From Emticicia sp. BO119 (lineage in GTDB: Bacteria; Bacteroidota; Bacteroidia; Cytophagales; Spirosomataceae): DNA of 64,000 bases. Of this stretch, positions 1 to 8,448 are shown one piece after another. Below the pieces are notes generated by a model. It was not told the DNA's origin. It saw only the letters and a list, made by a program, of their open reading frames with translations, and ran no database searches. Position 1 is the stretch's first letter; each line of letters begins with the position of its first letter. The stretch spans positions 62,001 through 126,000 of the forward strand of contig NZ_JACETV010000003.1 of NCBI RefSeq assembly GCF_013912375.1. Reading direction: 5' to 3'. A program made the position numbers and the translations under genes.

Positions 1-1
1 T

Positions 2-757
<756 letters not shown>

Positions 758-772
758 AAAAATCAATACTTC

Positions 773-1153
773 TCATATTTTCTTAAAAAATATTCCTACT
801 GATAAAATGGCTGCCACATTAAATACAAATAGTAGTAAAAGCATGAGTTTTACTCCAAAACTACTCATTTCTATCATGTTTCCCATGTTATACGCATATA
901 TCACTATCATTACAGATAAATTCACTTCTATTATTTTATAGGACAGATTTACTTTTTTGAAAATCAAAAAAGACATGCAAAAAAGAATGATTTCAAGGAT
1001 TGTAGTAACAAAAAATAAGATTATTAGAGCAAGTGCAAACATTCCGACTGTTTGAGAACCTCCTTCGGCTGGTATAAAGAAACAAAAAAACAGCCCGACA
1101 ACTCGGATAATAGTTTCTACCGCTACTATCTTAAAAAGTGCTGACCAGTTCAT
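773..1153 (-). CDS. Small hypothetical integral membrane protein (126 aa)
   Basis: The protein is strongly hydrophobic, with about four predicted membrane segments near residues 5-25, 36-62, 76-92 and 100-122. No family was recognised. It starts with ATG and lies tail to tail with the carotenoid desaturase gene; 39 bp separate its start from the end of the neighbouring hydrolase gene on the same strand, so it may be the distal gene of that transcript's neighbourhood. The even spacing of hydrophobic stretches and Lys-rich loops argue for a real gene. Function is unknown. Confidence 0.55.
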   Translation of the reverse strand: MNWSALFKIVAVETIIRVVGLFFCFFIPAEGGSQTVGMFALALIILFFVTTILEIILFCMSFLIFKKVNLSYKIIEVNLSVMIVIYAYNMGNMIEMSSFGVKLMLLLLFVFNVAAILSVGIFFKKI

Positions 1154-1192
1154 TTACAGTATTTCTTACTAATAGTTTTTAATCACAGGAAG

Positions 1193-1957
1193 TTACCCAA
1201 TAAACCCAACCACCATCTCCACAAACACATCAGGCTTATCAGCCTGAATCCAGTGGCCTGCGCCTTCAATGGTTTCTACTGTAGCATTCGGGAATATTTT
1301 TTTAATGGCAGGAATGTCTTCATCATAAATATAGCCTGACTCGCTTCCTCTGATAAACAAAACTGGCTCCATGACTTCGTGGGTATCGGTAAAATCACCG
1401 CCTATCTGATAGATTTCTCGACTTAGAACCGGAAGATTCAAACGCCAGTCGAATTTACCTAACTCGTTGCGGTAGAGGTTTTTTAAGAGGAACTGACGTT
1501 CGCCTACACTTGTTACATAGCGGTCTAATTGCAGTTCAGCTTCTTTTCTATTGGTGAGTTTATCTAAATCTATGGAGTTTAGCCCCTGAATGATATGTCC
1601 GTGGTGCGAAGGATAATATTTAGGGGCAATGTCCACAATAATCAACTTACTGAACTTCCCTTCATATTTCATGGCAAAGTGCATCACGGTCTTCCCTCCC
1701 ATCGAATGCCCAATAATAATCGGTTTATCTAATTGGTGTTCATCGATAAATTCGTTCAGATCATCGGCCATCAGTTCATAACTGAACTCTTCACTGCGTG
1801 GCGACTGTCCATGATTACGGGCATCTAATGCATAAACAGCAAAGCCTTTGTCGGCAATCATTTTACTAATTGTAAACCAGTTGTCGGAAGAGCCAAAAAC
1901 GCCATGAAGAATTAATACAGGCTGACCTTCGCCTGTTTTTCTGTAAAAAAGTTTCAT
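1193..1957 (-). CDS. Alpha/beta hydrolase (YbfF-like esterase family)
   Basis: A 254-residue single-domain alpha/beta hydrolase. The oxyanion-hole region HGVFGSSDNW sits near residue 18, the nucleophile elbow GHSMGG near residues 83-88 carries the catalytic Ser, and GAGHW near residue 236 supplies the catalytic His. The length and the FGSSDNW motif resemble E. coli YbfF, an acyl-CoA/ester hydrolase, but substrate is not predictable. There is no signal peptide, so it should act in the cytoplasm. The start is an ATG; upstream lies a palindromic repeat region (2003-2141). Confidence 0.85.
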   Translation of the reverse strand: MKLFYRKTGEGQPVLILHGVFGSSDNWFTISKMIADKGFAVYALDARNHGQSPRSEEFSYELMADDLNEFIDEHQLDKPIIIGHSMGGKTVMHFAMKYEGKFSKLIIVDIAPKYYPSHHGHIIQGLNSIDLDKLTNRKEAELQLDRYVTSVGERQFLLKNLYRNELGKFDWRLNLPVLSREIYQIGGDFTDTHEVMEPVLFIRGSESGYIYDEDIPAIKKIFPNATVETIEGAGHWIQADKPDVFVEMVVGFIG

Positions 1958-2002
1958 CTGTTGGTTATAGTTAAGCTATATTTTGGCAAAGATATGAGAT
2001 TA

Positions 2003-2141
2003 GTCTTAAACTTTGCCTCGACGGCGGACCGTTTAAACTGATTTAAGGATTACACTGATTGGAAATTTTGTTTTCAAGATTATATTCATAATTAATCAAA
2101 TCAGAAAAATCAGGTTAATCTGGTAAATCACAGTTCAAGAC
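2003..2141. repeat. Dispersed imperfect palindrome, copy 1
   Basis: The left end GTCTTAAACTTTG (2003-2015) pairs with the right end CACAGTTCAAGAC (2129-2141) at 11 of 13 positions. Inner arms around 2038-2060 (ACTGATTTAAGGATTACACTG) and 2100-2127 are also imperfectly complementary. The right end closely matches the right end of a second element at 26293-26411, so this is a repeat family rather than a one-off hairpin. It fills the intergenic space between two minus-strand genes. Confidence 0.6.
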
Positions 2142-2154
2142 AAAAATCGTTAAT

Positions 2155-3024
2155 TCACTCAACTCTCACCCCCCACGTTCTTTCAAAAGTTTCATTCATA
2201 TTCAATTGATTAATTCCCTCTTTCTCAGTCAATTGCTGATTATGGTTGGCACTATCCGCAATACCAAACCAGGGTTCAATGCATACAAAGTCGGCATTTT
2301 TGGCTGCCCAGATACCTAAGAACGGAAAGCCTTTGAAATCAAATTTTAATTGATGTGATGTTTTATCTGATTTCAGGGTAACGCTATCTGACTGCAAATG
2401 CTTAAAAACGAGTGCATCCTGATAAAATAGTTCTTTGGTCAGCGGCAAATGGCTGTCATCTACGAGAAGTTTCTCTGGCGCTGCTTCAATTAAACCTTCT
2501 TTGGTTAAAGGCCAGCGCATCAGGTCTTCTGCTACATTAAATTCCAGATAAAAATCCTCATAACTTGTTCCGGCTACTACAGGTACTTTAAAAGCAGGAT
2601 GCCCTCCTACTGAAAAGTACATTTCCGCCTCTCCTGTATTGGTCACTTCATATTTTACATGAAGCTGGTTTTCTTCTATTTTATAATTTAAACGAAATTC
2701 AAACTCAAAAGGGAAGACTTTCAGAGAAGCTTCATCTGATTTTAAAAGAAAAGTAACACTATCTTCTGTTTGATTTTCTACAACAAACACACGGTCACGG
2801 GCAAAGCCGTGCCGTGGCAAATGATAGGTTGTATTTTTATAAATAAAAGAATCCTCTTTCAAAGACCCTACAATCGGAAACAACACCGGCGAAGATTTAC
2901 CCCAGAAAGCAGGGTCAGCCGACCACATAAAGTCAATTTCGGAAGCATGGTGAATTAGGCTTATCAATTCGGCTCCCTTAGGGTTAATCGTAGCACCAAG
3001 GTCGGCATTCTTTATAGCTATCAT
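2155..3024 (-). CDS. Aldose 1-epimerase family protein (LacX-like)
   Basis: A 289-residue protein of the galactose mutarotase-like superfamily, LacX/YeaD-like branch. Visible hallmarks are PRHGFARDRVF near residue 70, with the conserved Arg-His-Gly, GGHPAF near residue 160, with the conserved His, and the late IEPW motif near residue 250. These enzymes interconvert anomers of hexoses or hexose phosphates. No signal peptide is present, which suggests a cytoplasmic role. ATG start. The gene is monocistronic as far as can be seen, bounded by a palindromic repeat downstream and a terminator-bearing gap upstream. Confidence 0.85.
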   Translation of the reverse strand: MIAIKNADLGATINPKGAELISLIHHASEIDFMWSADPAFWGKSSPVLFPIVGSLKEDSFIYKNTTYHLPRHGFARDRVFVVENQTEDSVTFLLKSDEASLKVFPFEFEFRLNYKIEENQLHVKYEVTNTGEAEMYFSVGGHPAFKVPVVAGTSYEDFYLEFNVAEDLMRWPLTKEGLIEAAPEKLLVDDSHLPLTKELFYQDALVFKHLQSDSVTLKSDKTSHQLKFDFKGFPFLGIWAAKNADFVCIEPWFGIADSANHNQQLTEKEGINQLNMNETFERTWGVRVE

Positions 3025-3142
3025 ACAATTGAGTCATAAATAATCATTTTGCAAGTTACATATCTAAGTTAATTCTTACTTAAAAGCGGCAGATTATTTA
3101 TCAATCATTTAGTGCTGGTTGTTTCATAAGCTATTTCTATAA

Positions 3143-3172
3143 AAAACAATGGGTAAGGTTAGTACCTTACCC
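3143..3172 (-). terminator. Rho-independent terminator of the small secreted protein gene
   Basis: A 9-bp perfect stem (3151-3159 with 3164-3172, GGGTAAGGT type arms, 4-nt loop). On the minus strand it is followed within a few bases by six T residues (3143-3148). It lies 60 bp after the stop of the gene at 3232. Confidence 0.7.
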
Positions 3173-3231
3173 TGTCCTTTACGAAAAAGCATTATTAATA
3201 AAACTCATTTATTAATGTCTTCTACCATCTG

Positions 3232-3645
3232 TTAGAATCTTTTGCCGTAACGGTCGTTATAACGGCCACTGGCATATCCTCTGCTGTAATCTTCGTAGGT
3301 TACACGGTCTCTGTCACGTTTTTCACGGGCAATCCAGCTATGCAATACGGCTAAATCCTGCTCTAACTCACGGCGTTCAAAATTATCTAATCTACCATCA
3401 CGTTTGAAACGGTTTTCTTTCACTTCAATTCTTTCAGCTTCACGTAATAACTTTTTAGCTTCGTTTGAGGTAATTCTGCCTGTCTTGATGCCTTGGGCAA
3501 TTTCGTTGCGGGCCTGAAACTGATAGCTTTCTATTACATTATCGTTTCTGCCATATCGGCCACCGTCACGTTTGTCATATCCTCTTTGCGCATTAGCACC
3601 GATGGCTCCTGCCACCAACATTGCTATCATGATTAATTTTTTCAT
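3232..3645 (-). CDS. Small secreted Arg/Asp-rich hypothetical protein
   Basis: A 137-residue protein with a clear signal peptide (MKKLIMIAMLVAGAIGANAQ, cleavage about residue 20). The mature part is extremely rich in Arg, Asp, Tyr and Gly (RGYDKRDGGRYGRND and similar). A helical middle region (about residues 45-100) is rich in Glu, Arg and Lys. No enzyme motif is visible. Such small basic periplasmic proteins are common in Bacteroidota, but I do not recognise a named family. It has its own terminator and a 356-bp divergent gap upstream, so it is probably transcribed alone. Confidence 0.7.
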   Translation of the reverse strand: MKKLIMIAMLVAGAIGANAQRGYDKRDGGRYGRNDNVIESYQFQARNEIAQGIKTGRITSNEAKKLLREAERIEVKENRFKRDGRLDNFERRELEQDLAVLHSWIAREKRDRDRVTYEDYSRGYASGRYNDRYGKRF

Positions 3646-4001
3646 AGTGAATTTCTGGTTATTGTTAATTTTCTGTTTTTTAAACTTATTTGATTCTTAG
3701 ATGTAAAAGAGCCGCCCGGGGTTTATTGCGTATTTGTTAACGATTCGTTAAAGGGTTTTAACAGGCTTTAAATGAGCAGATTAAGAAGACTTTTGATAGC
3801 TGAAATTTAATTAAAAGAGTGTTTTCAGGGGGGTTGGTTTAATTTTAGAAGATTATTTTTACAATACATGAACTATTTTAATCTTCGTTTGTAAACCCTC
3901 AATCCAAAATCAAGTGATTTAATAGTGATTTTTTTCCGTCTTATCAAAAAAATTATACACCCCTTTTGATAAGTATATACCTTTGAAGAAAAAATTAAAT
4001 T
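3646..4001. other. Divergent intergenic region, 356 bp
   Basis: A/T-rich spacer between the small secreted protein (minus) and the TolC family gene (plus). It holds promoters for both directions; the only site I can place is a TAnnTTTG element at 3978-3985. No coding potential was seen. Confidence 0.6.
3978..3985 (+). promoter_or_regulatory. Putative Bacteroidota -7 element for the TolC family gene
   Basis: TACCTTTG fits the TAnnTTTG -7 consensus and lies 16 bp before the ATG at 4002, giving a very short leader. A convincing -33 TTTG at the usual distance is not seen, so the call is tentative. Confidence 0.4.
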
Positions 4002-5306
4002 ATGACACGAGTTATTCTATCATTTATACTTGGCTTTACGGTATCAGCCACATTTGCTCAAACCCTTACGCTTGAACAGGCAGTTCAGAAAGGTCTGGAA
4101 AACCGGATAGAACTGAAATCTCAAAACCTGAACTTGCAGATTGCTTCTGCTGAAAATGAGAAAGTAAAAGCGAAATGGCTACCCCAGGTGAGTGGCAATG
4201 CCGATATACGCTGGAACACCCAGCTTCAAACCACAGTATTGCCTTTTGCTCTACCAGGTTCTGGAGAGTCGCAGACCGAAGTAAAGTTAGGGCGCCCATT
4301 TAATAACAGTTTTATGCTACAGGCCGAGCAGAAGGTATATGATGCTAACAGAAAAGTAGACCGGGCTGTGAACGACACCCAGGTTGAAGCACAGAAAAAC
4401 ACCCTTGAACAAATACGCATCAACGTAAGGCAGGCCATTACAGAGGCCTATTATAATAGTGTGTTTGCTAAAGAAAAACTGAGCCTGTCGGCATTAGCCT
4501 TGCAAAGAGCCAATAGTTATTTTGAAGTTGGCAAGGCACGATTTGACCAGGGAGCTATTCTGAAAAATGACCTGGATAAACTTGAATTAGATGTGAGTAA
4601 TGCAAAACTGGCTCAAACAAAGAACCAGCAGGATTATGACCTTAGCCTGATTGCCTTTCAATACCAATTAAATACAACAGATACCGTTGAACCAGCCGAA
4701 GATTTGCAGGCCATTTTCAACTACTCGCAGATTACGGACAATCAATCTAATATTGAAAGACGTACAGAACTGAAAGCAGAAGAGTTGAATCTCAGATTAA
4801 ACCAACTGAATATGCAGAAGCAACTGGCAAGAAACAAGCCGATGGTATCGGCCTACGGCAATTATTCTTATTTCCAGTTGGCCGAAACGCTGAATCCTTT
4901 TGAGAAGGGCACGTGGTTTCCGGCTAATTATATAGGTATCAGAGCCAATGTACCCATTTTTGATGGACGACAAGCCCGACTTGCAGCCAATGATTTCAAG
5001 GTGCGCCAGCAGATTAATACTTTGAATGCCGAGCGGTTGAGGAATGATTTCGGTTATGAATCAAAAAGTACCTGGAACACCCTGCAACAATCGAAACTGA
5101 ATTTAGAAGAAGCAAAGAAAAATATCGCTTTGGCTCAAAGAATTTTAGAAACAGATAAATTTCGTTTTGAGAAAGGGGTTATTCTGCTCTCGGATTTAAA
5201 GAATACTGAGTATTCACTACAGAGTGCAGAGAATCAGTATCTCTCAAGTATTTATAATTTTCTGATTGCGAGTGTAAGGTACAAAAAGGCGAGTGGGAAT
5301 TTGTAG
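4002..5306 (+). CDS. TolC family outer membrane efflux protein
   Basis: A 434-residue protein with a signal peptide (MTRVILSFILGFTVSATFAQ) followed by two outer-membrane efflux repeats (about residues 22-215 and 240-430). These have the long Asn/Gln/Ala-rich coiled-coil helices typical of TolC: 'LTLEQAVQKGLENRIELKS' opens the first repeat. TolC proteins form trimeric channels for RND or ABC exporters or type I secretion. No membrane-fusion protein or RND pump is encoded next to it here, so its partner is elsewhere. It converges with methylmalonyl-CoA mutase, with a shared hairpin between the two stops. Confidence 0.9.
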   Translation: MTRVILSFILGFTVSATFAQTLTLEQAVQKGLENRIELKSQNLNLQIASAENEKVKAKWLPQVSGNADIRWNTQLQTTVLPFALPGSGESQTEVKLGRPFNNSFMLQAEQKVYDANRKVDRAVNDTQVEAQKNTLEQIRINVRQAITEAYYNSVFAKEKLSLSALALQRANSYFEVGKARFDQGAILKNDLDKLELDVSNAKLAQTKNQQDYDLSLIAFQYQLNTTDTVEPAEDLQAIFNYSQITDNQSNIERRTELKAEELNLRLNQLNMQKQLARNKPMVSAYGNYSYFQLAETLNPFEKGTWFPANYIGIRANVPIFDGRQARLAANDFKVRQQINTLNAERLRNDFGYESKSTWNTLQQSKLNLEEAKKNIALAQRILETDKFRFEKGVILLSDLKNTEYSLQSAENQYLSSIYNFLIASVRYKKASGNL

Positions 5307-5311
5307 GGAAT

Positions 5312-5332
5312 GGGAGTAGGAACCCTACTCCC
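5312..5332. terminator. Bidirectional hairpin between tolC-like gene and methylmalonyl-CoA mutase
   Basis: GGGAGTAGG (5312-5320) pairs perfectly with CCTACTCCC (5324-5332) around a 3-nt loop. It sits between two convergent stop codons and overlaps the mutase stop. There is no strong T tract, so termination could be partial. Confidence 0.5.
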
Positions 5333-7469
5333 CCATCAACTCCTTCAAAATCTTCTGCGCCGCAACAGAAATAACTGTGCCGGGGCCGAAAACACCTTTT
5401 ACGCCGGCATCATACAAAAACTGGTAGTCCTGCGGAGGAATGACCCCTCCGGCTATCACCATAATATCTTCTCTGCCTAATTTTTTAAGTTCTTCTATTA
5501 ACTGCGGGACGAGCGTTTTATGGCCTGCTGCCAGACTGGATGCCCCTACAATATGCACATCGTTTTCGGCGGCCTGTTGGGCGGTCTCCTGCGGTGTCTG
5601 GAAGAGTGGGCCAATGTCTACATCAAAACCTAAATCGGCGAAACTGGTGGCAATTACCTTGGCGCCTCTGTCGTGGCCATCCTGACCCATTTTGGCTACC
5701 ATGATTCTTGGTCTGCGGCCTTCCAGTTCTGCAAATTTATCAGCCATTTCTTTGGCAATCCTGAAATTCTCATCATCAGAAACCTCTGATTGATACACAC
5801 CCGAAATAGACCGGATAGTAGCTTTATGACGACCCACTTTTTTTTCCATAGCATAAGATATTTCGCCCAGGGTAGCGCGTTTGCGTGCCGCTTCAACTGC
5901 CAATGCCAATAAATTATCCTCTATTCTGCCCGTAGCATTGGCTGTTACCTCAGTAATTTTATTGAGAATCTGTTCTACTTCTTCGTTGTTCCGTTCCTTT
6001 TTGATTTTCTCTAACCTTTCAATCTGTTTCTGCCGTACACTCTGGTTATCAACTTCGAGTAATTCTATGTCAGTTTCTGCATTAGTTTTATACTTGTTTA
6101 CTCCTACAATCACATCTTTGCCCGAGTCAATTCTGGCCTGTTTTCTGGCTGCCGCTTCTTCTATACGCATCTTAGGCAATCCTGTTTCTATGGCTTTGGT
6201 CATTCCGCCCAATGCCTCTACTTCTTCAATCAATGCCCAGGCTTTTTCTACTAATTCTTTGGTCAGATACTCTACATAATAAGAACCTCCCCAGGGGTCA
6301 ACTACCCGGCAGATTTCGGTTTCGTGCTGAATATATAACTGGGTATTACGGGCAATACGCGCCGAGAAATCAGTTGGCAGGGCAATGGCTTCATCTAACG
6401 AATTGGTATGTAATGACTGGGTATGCCCGAGAGCAGCGGCCATCGCTTCAATAACCGTGCGAGCTACATTATTGAAAGGGTCTTGTTCTGTCAACGACCA
6501 GCCCGAAGTCTGGCAATGGGTACGTAAGGCTAAGGATTTGGCATTTTCAGGATTAAACTGTTTCACGATTTTTGCCCACAATAATCTTCCAGCACGCATC
6601 TTGGCGATTTCCATGAAGTGGTTCATTCCTATGCCCCAGAAGAACGATAATCGTGGCGCAAAATCATCAATATCCATTCCGGCGGCTATACCTGTGCGAA
6701 TGTATTCCAAACCATCGGCCAAAGTATAAGCCAGCTCCAGATGCGCAGGCGCGCCCGCCTCATGTATATGATAGCCAGAAATAGAAATAGAATTGAAGCG
6801 GGGCATGAACTGAGATGTATAAGAGAAAATTTCTCCTACGATTCTCATCGAAAATTCTGGCGGATAGATATAAGTATTACGCACCATAAACTCTTTCAGA
6901 ATATCGTTCTGAATCGTACCTGAGAGTTGTTCAGGACTTACCCCTTGTTCTTCTGCGGCTACTATATAAAATGCCATAATGGGTAGTACGGCTCCATTCA
7001 TGGTCATTGAAACCGACATTTCATTTAAAGGTATCTGGTCGAAAAGGATTTTCATATCCTCAACTGAATCTATGGCCACCCCTGCTTTTCCTACATCACC
7101 CACCACACGGGGGTGGTCTGAGTCATAACCCCGGTGCGTAGCCAGATCAAAAGCTACAGACAAACCCTTTTGACCGCCTGCCAGATTTCTCCGATAAAAA
7201 GCATTTGACTCTTCAGCTGTTGAAAAACCTGCATACTGGCGGATTGTCCAGGGTTGCATTACATACATTGTACTGTACGGGCCTCTTAAAAACGGCGGAA
7301 TACCCGCTGAAAAATGCAGATGCTCAGCATTTTGAATGTCTGCGGCGGTAAACCGTGGCTTAATGGCTATTCCCTCGGCTGTTTTGAAAACAGGGGTGTT
7401 GACTCCGATTAAGTCTGGAGTAGTATCCTTTTCCTCAAAAAGATTTATTTTAGAAAAGTCGGGTTTCAT
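5325..7469 (-). CDS. scpA: Methylmalonyl-CoA mutase, large (catalytic) subunit
   Basis: A 714-residue adenosylcobalamin-dependent mutase that interconverts methylmalonyl-CoA and succinyl-CoA in propionate metabolism. The N-terminal TIM-barrel domain carries [20 protein letters not shown] (about residues 62-81), part of the CoA-binding region. The C-terminal B12-binding domain has [13 protein letters not shown], with the cobalt-ligating His, then the Ser and Gly-rich nucleotide-loop segments ([20 protein letters not shown]). Length is normal for the large subunit. In many Bacteroidota the small subunit gene (mutA) immediately precedes it; here the upstream neighbour is a 100-aa transposase-like fragment, so no small subunit is adjacent. 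Confidence 0.95.
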   Translation of the reverse strand: MKPDFSKINLFEEKDTTPDLIGVNTPVFKTAEGIAIKPRFTAADIQNAEHLHFSAGIPPFLRGPYSTMYVMQPWTIRQYAGFSTAEESNAFYRRNLAGGQKGLSVAFDLATHRGYDSDHPRVVGDVGKAGVAIDSVEDMKILFDQIPLNEMSVSMTMNGAVLPIMAFYIVAAEEQGVSPEQLSGTIQNDILKEFMVRNTYIYPPEFSMRIVGEIFSYTSQFMPRFNSISISGYHIHEAGAPAHLELAYTLADGLEYIRTGIAAGMDIDDFAPRLSFFWGIGMNHFMEIAKMRAGRLLWAKIVKQFNPENAKSLALRTHCQTSGWSLTEQDPFNNVARTVIEAMAAALGHTQSLHTNSLDEAIALPTDFSARIARNTQLYIQHETEICRVVDPWGGSYYVEYLTKELVEKAWALIEEVEALGGMTKAIETGLPKMRIEEAAARKQARIDSGKDVIVGVNKYKTNAETDIELLEVDNQSVRQKQIERLEKIKKERNNEEVEQILNKITEVTANATGRIEDNLLALAVEAARKRATLGEISYAMEKKVGRHKATIRSISGVYQSEVSDDENFRIAKEMADKFAELEGRRPRIMVAKMGQDGHDRGAKVIATSFADLGFDVDIGPLFQTPQETAQQAAENDVHIVGASSLAAGHKTLVPQLIEELKKLGREDIMVIAGGVIPPQDYQFLYDAGVKGVFGPGTVISVAAQKILKELMGE

Positions 7470-7556
7470 AGTTTGTCAGATACAATTGCTGTGGTAAATA
7501 TCTTCTTTTTTGAAAAGAATGCAATACAATTTACCAAATTTGCAAGATACTATAAC

Positions 7557-7589
7557 AAAAAAAGTTTGCCCCTAACAGGAACAAACTTT
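7557..7589 (-). terminator. Rho-independent terminator after the IS630-like ORF
   Basis: AAAGTTTG (7561-7568) pairs with CAAACTTT (7582-7589), with an inner CCT/AGG extension. On the minus strand the stem runs into seven T residues (7557-7563). It ends transcription from the helix-turn-helix ORF before the mutase gene. Confidence 0.75.
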
Positions 7590-7624
7590 AATAAAAATAG
7601 AAGTAGATTTGTTTCAAAAGTTTC

Positions 7625-7927
7625 TCAATGATACATCAGTTCCTTTGTTTGTAGTGTAGTACTACTTATTTTTCTTAAAGGAACATTGTGCGATTGCTTG
7701 GGTAAATCTTTCAGTCCTTTCATTCCTCTTGTTTCCCAGGCATCCAACCAATTTGTAATGGTTGCTCTGCTTACCTCAAAAATGTCTGACAATGTCGTTA
7801 CGTTATAGCCTTTAAAACTTAATAATATGGCTTTTGCCCGCTCACGTTCTCTGTAATTTCGGCTACGACGAGACACTTCTCTCAAATACTCCACCTGATC
7901 GGGAGTGATTTTCCTTACGTAACGCAT
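7625..7927 (-). CDS. IS630-like helix-turn-helix protein, orphan OrfA or transposase fragment
   Basis: A 100-residue protein starting at the ATG at 7927; an in-frame TTG six bases upstream is unlikely to be used. Residues 8-75 form a homeodomain-like helix-turn-helix of the kind at the N terminus of IS630/Tc1 transposases (RNYRERERAKAILLSFKG, then VSRATITNWLDAWETRGMKGL). The catalytic DDE domain is absent: after about residue 75 the sequence runs into an unrelated short tail and stops. It has its own terminator. It could be an IS remnant or a domesticated DNA-binding protein; the open frame and terminator favour a protein that is still expressed. Confidence 0.6.
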   Translation of the reverse strand: MRYVRKITPDQVEYLREVSRRSRNYRERERAKAILLSFKGYNVTTLSDIFEVSRATITNWLDAWETRGMKGLKDLPKQSHNVPLRKISSTTLQTKELMYH

Positions 7928-8448
7928 AGGCAAAACGTTTTAAACAGTTTAATTCAAGTATCGCTTTTTCTAAAAAAGCTGCCGCGCTCATCTTCCTTCC
8001 CTTGCTTCACAGGTCTCAACCAAAGCGTGGCAGACTTTATAAACATAAGACGTTTAAAGTTTTATGAACGCTGTGAAATTTTTAAAATAAATTTTAAAAA
8101 TTTAAAACCAGGCAGTTGCATGGATCAGTACCTGTGATTACCAAAAATTATTGTCTGAGCCAATACGAAAAAAAACTGATGAAGGTTGCTTAAGAATAAT
8201 TGTCTGGCGGGAGATTTTGCTTTTATGATTAGCAAGGATAATGTAAAGATTTCTGAAATTATCAGAAGGGAGTTTTTCTTTTAAATCATTAGCAGGCTAT
8301 GAATACGAATCTGATCCTGAGATTTTTTTAAAATTCGTCCCATTTTTAGATGGGTTTACATCATTTTTTTATTCGGCTTATAATACTTTAGTAGTTTTAC
8401 CAACTATCTGAATACAAGGACTTGTAAAACTATATTACATTAAAGATT
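7928..8448. other. Long intergenic region, 521 bp, no gene seen
   Basis: A/T-rich spacer between the IS630-like ORF and the ABC permease. It contains a 10-bp palindrome AAAACGTTTT (7932-7941) and a run of poly-T/poly-A tracts near 8080-8105, but I see neither a coding frame nor recognisable IS ends. It may hold decayed remnants of the element that donated the helix-turn-helix ORF. Confidence 0.5.

Noticed and set aside
7470-7624. Cobalamin riboswitch before the B12-dependent mutase
   Set aside because: The leader is only about 150 bp and includes the terminator of the upstream ORF; no B12-box sequence is visible.
7928-8448. A complete IS630 element around the helix-turn-helix ORF
   Set aside because: No DDE domain, terminal inverted repeats or TA duplication could be found on either side.
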